Source of the DNA: JANLYC01 sp963815445
GTDB taxonomy: Bacteria; Actinomycetota; Actinomycetes; Propionibacteriales; Nocardioidaceae
Assembly (NCBI GenBank): GCA_963815445.1
Contig: CAWFGV010000005.1
Span: 434,001-498,000, forward strand
Reading direction: 5' to 3'
DNA length: 64,000 nt
Part shown: piece by piece, positions 60,474 through 64,000 of the stretch
How the letters are laid out: every line of letters begins with the position of its first letter
How positions within the stretch are numbered: position 1 is the first letter of the stretch
Position numbers and translations under genes: made by a program
The notes under the pieces: model-generated
Seen by the model: only the letters and a program-made list of their open reading frames with translations
Database searches by the model: none
What the model was told of the DNA's origin: nothing

Positions 60474-62906
60474 ATGATCGGCATCGTGGTCGTCTCACAC
60501 AGTCGAGCCCTGGCCGACGCGGCGGTTGGCCTCGCTCGCGAGATGGTCGACGCAGCCGTGGCACCGGCGATCGTCGTGGCTGCCGGACTGGACGAGACGA
60601 CGTTCGGGACCGACGCGACCGCGGTGTCGGCGGCGATCGAACAGGTCGACTCGCCGGACGGCGTCCTCGTGCTCCTCGACCTCGGCAGTGCCGTGCTCAG
60701 TGGTGAGATGGCCCTGGAGTTCCTCGACCCGGAGGTGGCCGGTCATGTTCGGCTCTCCAGTGCCCCGCTCGTCGAAGGGCTCGTCGCCGCTGTGGTCCTG
60801 GCGTCCACGGGCGCCGACCTCGATGCGGTGGTCACCGAGGCAGAGTCCGGCCTGCTGGCCAAGCAGACGCACCTCGGCTCAGGGAGCGCGCCCGCAGCCG
60901 TGCCGGCGGACGGCGGCGCGCCAGCACGGCCCGATGCCACGGCCCAGGTCACGGTCTCCAACCAGCACGGCCTGCATGCCCGTCCTGCTGCCAAGGTCGT
61001 GACCCTGGTACGCGGCTTCGACGCGGCCGTTGCGCTGCGCAACCTGGACACGGGGAAGGGACCTGTCTCCGCGGGGAGCCTGAGTGCCGTGGCGACGCTG
61101 GACGCGCGGCGTGGTCACCGGCTCGAGGTGTCGGCCACTGGCGCTGAGGCAGGCGACGCGGTGCGGGCTTTCGAGGAGCTCGCGGGTCGTGACTTCGACG
61201 ACGTACCGGCCGCCTCCTCGATGCAGGTCGGGGTGGCACCCGCTGCCGGAAGCGGTCTCGACCTGGCGCTGGGGCCGGCCCTGGTCCTGAGTGCAGTTGT
61301 TGACACGTCGGCCTACGAACCGGGTGACGCGGCGGCCGAGCGTGAGCGGTCCAGCGAGGCGGTCGCCGCAGTTCGAGCCCGCCTCGAGGATCTTCAACGA
61401 CGTACAACGGAGACGTCTGGTGTCGACGCGGCCGACATCTTCGTGGCGCAGCTGGCCCTCCTCGACGATCCCGAGATCACCGCGCCCATCGATGACGCCA
61501 TCGCGACGGGGACGCCCGCACCCGCGGCCTGGCGCCGGCGGCTCGACGACGTGGCGGCAACCTTCGACGGGCTCGCCGACGCCTACCAACGCGAGCGGGC
61601 AGCGGACGTCCGGAGCGTCCAGGCGAGTGTCCTCAGGGCCTTGACCGGCCAGGCGGAGGCGGAGCTGGACAGCGATGGCGAACCGGTCATCCTGGTCGTG
61701 GACGAGCTCGATGCAGCAACGGCGGCGACCATCGACGTGGAGCACGTGGCCGGCGTGGTCACGATCTCGCGGGGAACCACCGGCCACGGGGTGATCGTCG
61801 CGTCGTCGCGGGGCATTCCGCTGTTCATCGGTGCCGGCGACGGCGCGGCCGCGGTGCGCTCGGGACAGGTGGTGGCCTTCGATGCTCGGCGCCAGTCGTT
61901 CTCCGCCCAGGTGAGCGCGGAGGAGCAGCGCCGATTCCCTGGTCTGGTGGCCGAACGTCGACGCGAACGTGTCGAGCTGATCGAGGCAGCGCGGGCTCCG
62001 GCCCACACCAAGGACGGCACCGCGATACCGGTGCTGGCCAACCTGGCTTCGGTTGGCGACGCAGACAGCGCGCGGGCCAACGGGGCCGAGGGATCGGGCC
62101 TGGTGAGGACCGAGATCCTCTTCGGGGACCGAGCCGAACCGCCGACGGTCGCGGAGCAGGTCGAGACGTTCCTGGCGCTGGCCAAGGCGCTCGACGGCGC
62201 CCCGCTGACGATCCGGACGTGGGACATCGGCGGCGACAAGCCGCTGCCCTTCCTCCCGCAGGCGGCCGAGGCGAACCCGTTCCTCGGTGAACGTGGCCTG
62301 CGCGTGTTCCGGCGCCGCCCCGCGTTGCTCCTCGACCAGCTGACCGCGATCTGTCAGGCGGCCCGGGAGACGCCGCTGCGGGTCATGTTCCCGATGGTGA
62401 CCGAGCCCGCGGAGGTGCGGTTCGCGCGTGACCTCCTCTCGACTGCGCGCGGCGCCGGCCCCGGCGTCGACCTCGCCGTGGGGATCATGGTCGAGGTTCC
62501 GGCCGCGGCGCTGACGGTCGAGGACCTCGCTGTCGGTCTCGACTTCGTCAGCATCGGCACGAACGACCTGACCCAGTACACCCTCGCGGCCGACCGCGGC
62601 AACGACGCCGTCGCTGGGCTGGCCGACCCGCTCAACCCGGCGGTGCTGCGCCTGATCGGCCGCGTCTGTCGCCGTCGCCCCGGGGGCGTCGAGGTCGCGG
62701 TGTGCGGCGACCTCGCGAGTCGCCCCGACGTCGTACCGCTGCTGCTCGGTCTCGGCGTCGACGAGCTCAGCTGTACGCCGCCGCGCGTGCCCGAGGTGAA
62801 GCGGGCCGTTCGAGGCACCAACCTCTCGGCCGCTCGGGAGCTGGCCGATGCCTGCCTGTCCGCCGCTGACGCGGACGCCGTCCGCCACCTCCTCGTTGAG
62901 CCGTGA
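60474..62906 (+). CDS. DhaM-HPr-Enzyme I fusion phosphotransferase
   Basis: This 810-residue protein carries three PTS modules in one chain. The DhaM/EIIA-mannose-like domain comes first with His9 in GIVVVSHSRALADAAVG. HPr follows with His168 in SNQHGLHARPAAKVV. Then a full-length Enzyme I: His438 in SRGTTGHGVIVASSRGIPLF, the PEP site GLVRTEILFGDR and IRTWDIGGDKPLPFLP, and catalytic Cys744 in VAVCGDLASRPDV. E. coli DhaM has only a truncated EI part, whereas all catalytic residues are here. It can thus phosphorylate DhaL-ADP from PEP by itself. It lies 46 nt after dhaL. Its stop falls in a tandem repeat. Confidence 0.95.
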   Translation: MIGIVVVSHSRALADAAVGLAREMVDAAVAPAIVVAAGLDETTFGTDATAVSAAIEQVDSPDGVLVLLDLGSAVLSGEMALEFLDPEVAGHVRLSSAPLVEGLVAAVVLASTGADLDAVVTEAESGLLAKQTHLGSGSAPAAVPADGGAPARPDATAQVTVSNQHGLHARPAAKVVTLVRGFDAAVALRNLDTGKGPVSAGSLSAVATLDARRGHRLEVSATGAEAGDAVRAFEELAGRDFDDVPAASSMQVGVAPAAGSGLDLALGPALVLSAVVDTSAYEPGDAAAERERSSEAVAAVRARLEDLQRRTTETSGVDAADIFVAQLALLDDPEITAPIDDAIATGTPAPAAWRRRLDDVAATFDGLADAYQRERAADVRSVQASVLRALTGQAEAELDSDGEPVILVVDELDAATAATIDVEHVAGVVTISRGTTGHGVIVASSRGIPLFIGAGDGAAAVRSGQVVAFDARRQSFSAQVSAEEQRRFPGLVAERRRERVELIEAARAPAHTKDGTAIPVLANLASVGDADSARANGAEGSGLVRTEILFGDRAEPPTVAEQVETFLALAKALDGAPLTIRTWDIGGDKPLPFLPQAAEANPFLGERGLRVFRRRPALLLDQLTAICQAARETPLRVMFPMVTEPAEVRFARDLLSTARGAGPGVDLAVGIMVEVPAAALTVEDLAVGLDFVSIGTNDLTQYTLAADRGNDAVAGLADPLNPAVLRLIGRVCRRRPGGVEVAVCGDLASRPDVVPLLLGLGVDELSCTPPRVPEVKRAVRGTNLSAARELADACLSAADADAVRHLLVEP

Positions 62907-63007
62907 GTTGTGGCTCCTTGAACCGTGAGTTGTGGCTCCTCGAGCCGTGAGTTGTGGCTCCTTGAACCGTGAGTTGTGGCTCCTTGAACCGTGAGTTGTG
63001 GCGCTCG
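62898..63007. repeat. Five-copy 22-bp tandem repeat overlapping the PTS fusion stop codon
   Basis: Units at 62898, 62920, 62942, 62964 and 62986 share CCGTGAGTTGTGGC. The second and third bases alternate GAG/GAA, and the last unit decays at its 3' end. In units 1 and 3 GAGCC and GGCTC flank a 9-nt loop. The TGA of the PTS gene (62904-62906) is inside unit 1. The array ends 2 nt before the convergent VOC gene's stop. Confidence 0.92.
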
Positions 63008-63008
63008 A

Positions 63009-63368
63009 TCAGGCCGCCGTCAGCTGCTGCGCGAGACCGACGACGTGCCCCTGCGGATCCGCAATGAGGGCGAACGCGACTCCCGGTACCGTGACGGGCT
63101 GCTGGACCACCCGGCCGCCGAGGCGGGTGGCGTCGGCGATCGCCCGGTCCATGTCGTCGACACCGACGAAGAAGGTGACCAGGTCCTCGTCGCCCTGCAG
63201 CGGGCTGATGGCGGTGTACAGCGCGCCTGGAACGCCCGTTTCGACGAAGGTGTAGCCCGGAAAGGCTCCCTCGGCGGGGTAGGTCCAACCGAACAGCTCA
63301 CCGAAGAAGGCGCGCGTCCCGTCAGGATCGCCGGAGCGGATCTCTGCATGCACAATCGGGTGACCCAT
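63009..63368 (-). CDS. VOC/glyoxalase-family protein
   Basis: The 119-residue protein is a vicinal-oxygen-chelate fold: HPIVHAEIRSGDPDGTRAFF, GELFGWTYPAEGAFPGYTFV, and FVGVDDMDRAIADATRLGG followed by ALIADPQGHVVGLAQ. The metal ligands include His5 and residues in the last strand. Homologues include small antibiotic- or aldehyde-handling and purely binding members, so function is open. The ATG at 63368 follows GGAGG closely. It converges on the PTS fusion gene. Confidence 0.87.
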   Translation of the reverse strand: MGHPIVHAEIRSGDPDGTRAFFGELFGWTYPAEGAFPGYTFVETGVPGALYTAISPLQGDEDLVTFFVGVDDMDRAIADATRLGGRVVQQPVTVPGVAFALIADPQGHVVGLAQQLTAA

Positions 63369-63468
63369 GATGACCTCCATCACTGCCGGGGCCACGCGGT
63401 GCAGCCCTCACCATGACGACGTACGACCCGAGTCGAAATCGACTGGCCCGAACTGGCCTCGCCCTGCC

Positions 63469-64000
63469 TCAGTGGCCGCCGACCAGCGGCGACATGACGC
63501 GTGCGATGCGCGACGGCCGACTGGTCAGGCCCTCCTCCCGGTCGGCGAGCGACATCGCGCGGAGACCGGCGTTGACGCCGAGCCACCGCAGCGGCTCAGG
63601 CTCCCACCGACGTGAACGGTGGTCGACCCAGGGAAGCCCCACGAGGTCCGACGGCACCTGTCGGATCAGATCGGCCAACGTCCGCCCCGCGAGGTTGGTC
63701 GTCGTCACCCCATCACCCACGTAGCCACCGGCCCAACCGATCCCAGTGGTCCGGTCCAGGCCGACGGATGCCATCCAGTCCCGCGGTATGCCGAGAGGGC
63801 CGCCCCACGAGTGGGTGTAGTGCACGTCCCGGAGCACCGGAAAGAGCTCGGCGAGCGTGGCCTGCAGATCGGCGAACACGCCGTCGACCCGGTCGTACTC
63901 GGGCGCCACCGACGATGCGAAATGGTAGGGCGCACCGCGCCCGCCGAAGACGAGGCGACCATCGGCTGTTCGCTGGCCGTAGATGATGAGGTGTCGATGG
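63469..64000 (-). CDS. FAD-dependent oxidoreductase (DAO family), C-terminal part
   Basis: The frame is open across the right edge, so only the C-terminal 176 residues are seen. Reading back from the edge gives LIIYGQRTADGRLVFGGRGA, PYHFASSVAPEYDRVDG, then YTHSWGGPLGIPRDWMASVG and GIGWAGGYVGDGVTTTNLAG. This order (substrate domain, then Gly-rich FAD C-terminal motif) is typical of D-amino-acid-oxidase/GlpO-like flavoenzymes. The N-terminal Rossmann motif lies outside the window. The substrate cannot be told. Confidence 0.85.
   Translation of the reverse strand, partial: HRHLIIYGQRTADGRLVFGGRGAPYHFASSVAPEYDRVDGVFADLQATLAELFPVLRDVHYTHSWGGPLGIPRDWMASVGLDRTTGIGWAGGYVGDGVTTTNLAGRTLADLIRQVPSDLVGLPWVDHRSRRWEPEPLRWLGVNAGLRAMSLADREEGLTSRPSRIARVMSPLVGGH

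Noticed and set aside
60879..62888. A 669-codon minus-strand frame opposite the PTS fusion gene
   Set aside because: All PTS catalytic motifs are on the plus strand; the antisense text has no domain and unusual Arg/His content.
62898..63007. Possible CRISPR array
   Set aside because: The 22-bp units are directly adjacent with no spacers and no cas genes are near.

Overview
The window is a 64 kb piece of a high-GC actinobacterial chromosome. The core order smc, ftsY, amt-glnK-glnD, ffh, rpsP-KH-rimM-trmD-rplS, lepB, rnhB, DUF2469, yraN-comM-dprA-xerC, rpsB-tsf-pyrH-frr-cdsA, rlmN is the usual actinomycete one. GTG starts, start/stop overlaps (ATGA, TGATG), Met-rich Ffh and Ala/Glu-rich ribosomal protein tails all fit. 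I cannot fix the genus; a Nocardioidaceae- or Intrasporangiaceae-like organism is a guess. No rRNA, tRNA, CRISPR array, insertion sequence or prophage is visible.

Layout. 1-8 kb: the 3' two thirds of smc, a copper-handling group (membrane protein, YcnI, CopC-CopD fusion, convergent His-rich lipoprotein), then ftsY. 8-10 kb: two tandem secreted barrel proteins and a DUF2236 oxygenase-like gene. 10-16.7 kb: the nitrogen operon amt-glnK-glnD, whose GlnD lacks the ACT sensor domains, then a TPR/LuxR regulator and a flavin monooxygenase-like gene. 16.8-25 kb: ffh, an amidohydrolase, and a zinc-ribbon class III nucleotide cyclase/ATPase coupled by a TGATG overlap to an MFS transporter carrying a cyclic-nucleotide-binding domain. 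25-42.4 kb: fdhA, then translation, secretion, DNA-processing and lipid genes, including a TrmD-GNAT fusion and an rpsB whose acidic tail is broken by a one-base deletion in a 30-bp repeat. 42.4-51.5 kb: a sortase and a stalk-like surface protein, hydrolase, BNR-repeat protein, SpoU methyltransferase, phosphatase, rlmN (its stop lost to an apparent one-base slip), a methyltransferase, a LOG-like protein and a RIO kinase. 51.5-56.7 kb: a DUF4331, TPR and His-rich nickel/cobalt-transporter cassette behind two palindromes. 56.8-64 kb: propionyl-CoA synthetase, a complete dihydroxyacetone kinase system (dhaK, dhaL and a DhaM-HPr-Enzyme I fusion), a 22-bp tandem repeat, a VOC protein and a partial FAD oxidoreductase.

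How the genes work together. SMC, FtsY, Ffh and the two signal peptidases serve chromosome segregation and protein export. Amt, GlnK and GlnD form an ammonium sensing and uptake unit. DhaK, DhaL and the fused PTS protein can pass phosphate from PEP to dihydroxyacetone without outside PTS parts. The cyclase and cNMP-binding transporter look like a two-gene signalling-transport unit. That pair and the DUF4331 cassette are the best candidates for undescribed systems. Two single-base frame disruptions (rpsB, rlmN) need read-level checking before being taken as biology.
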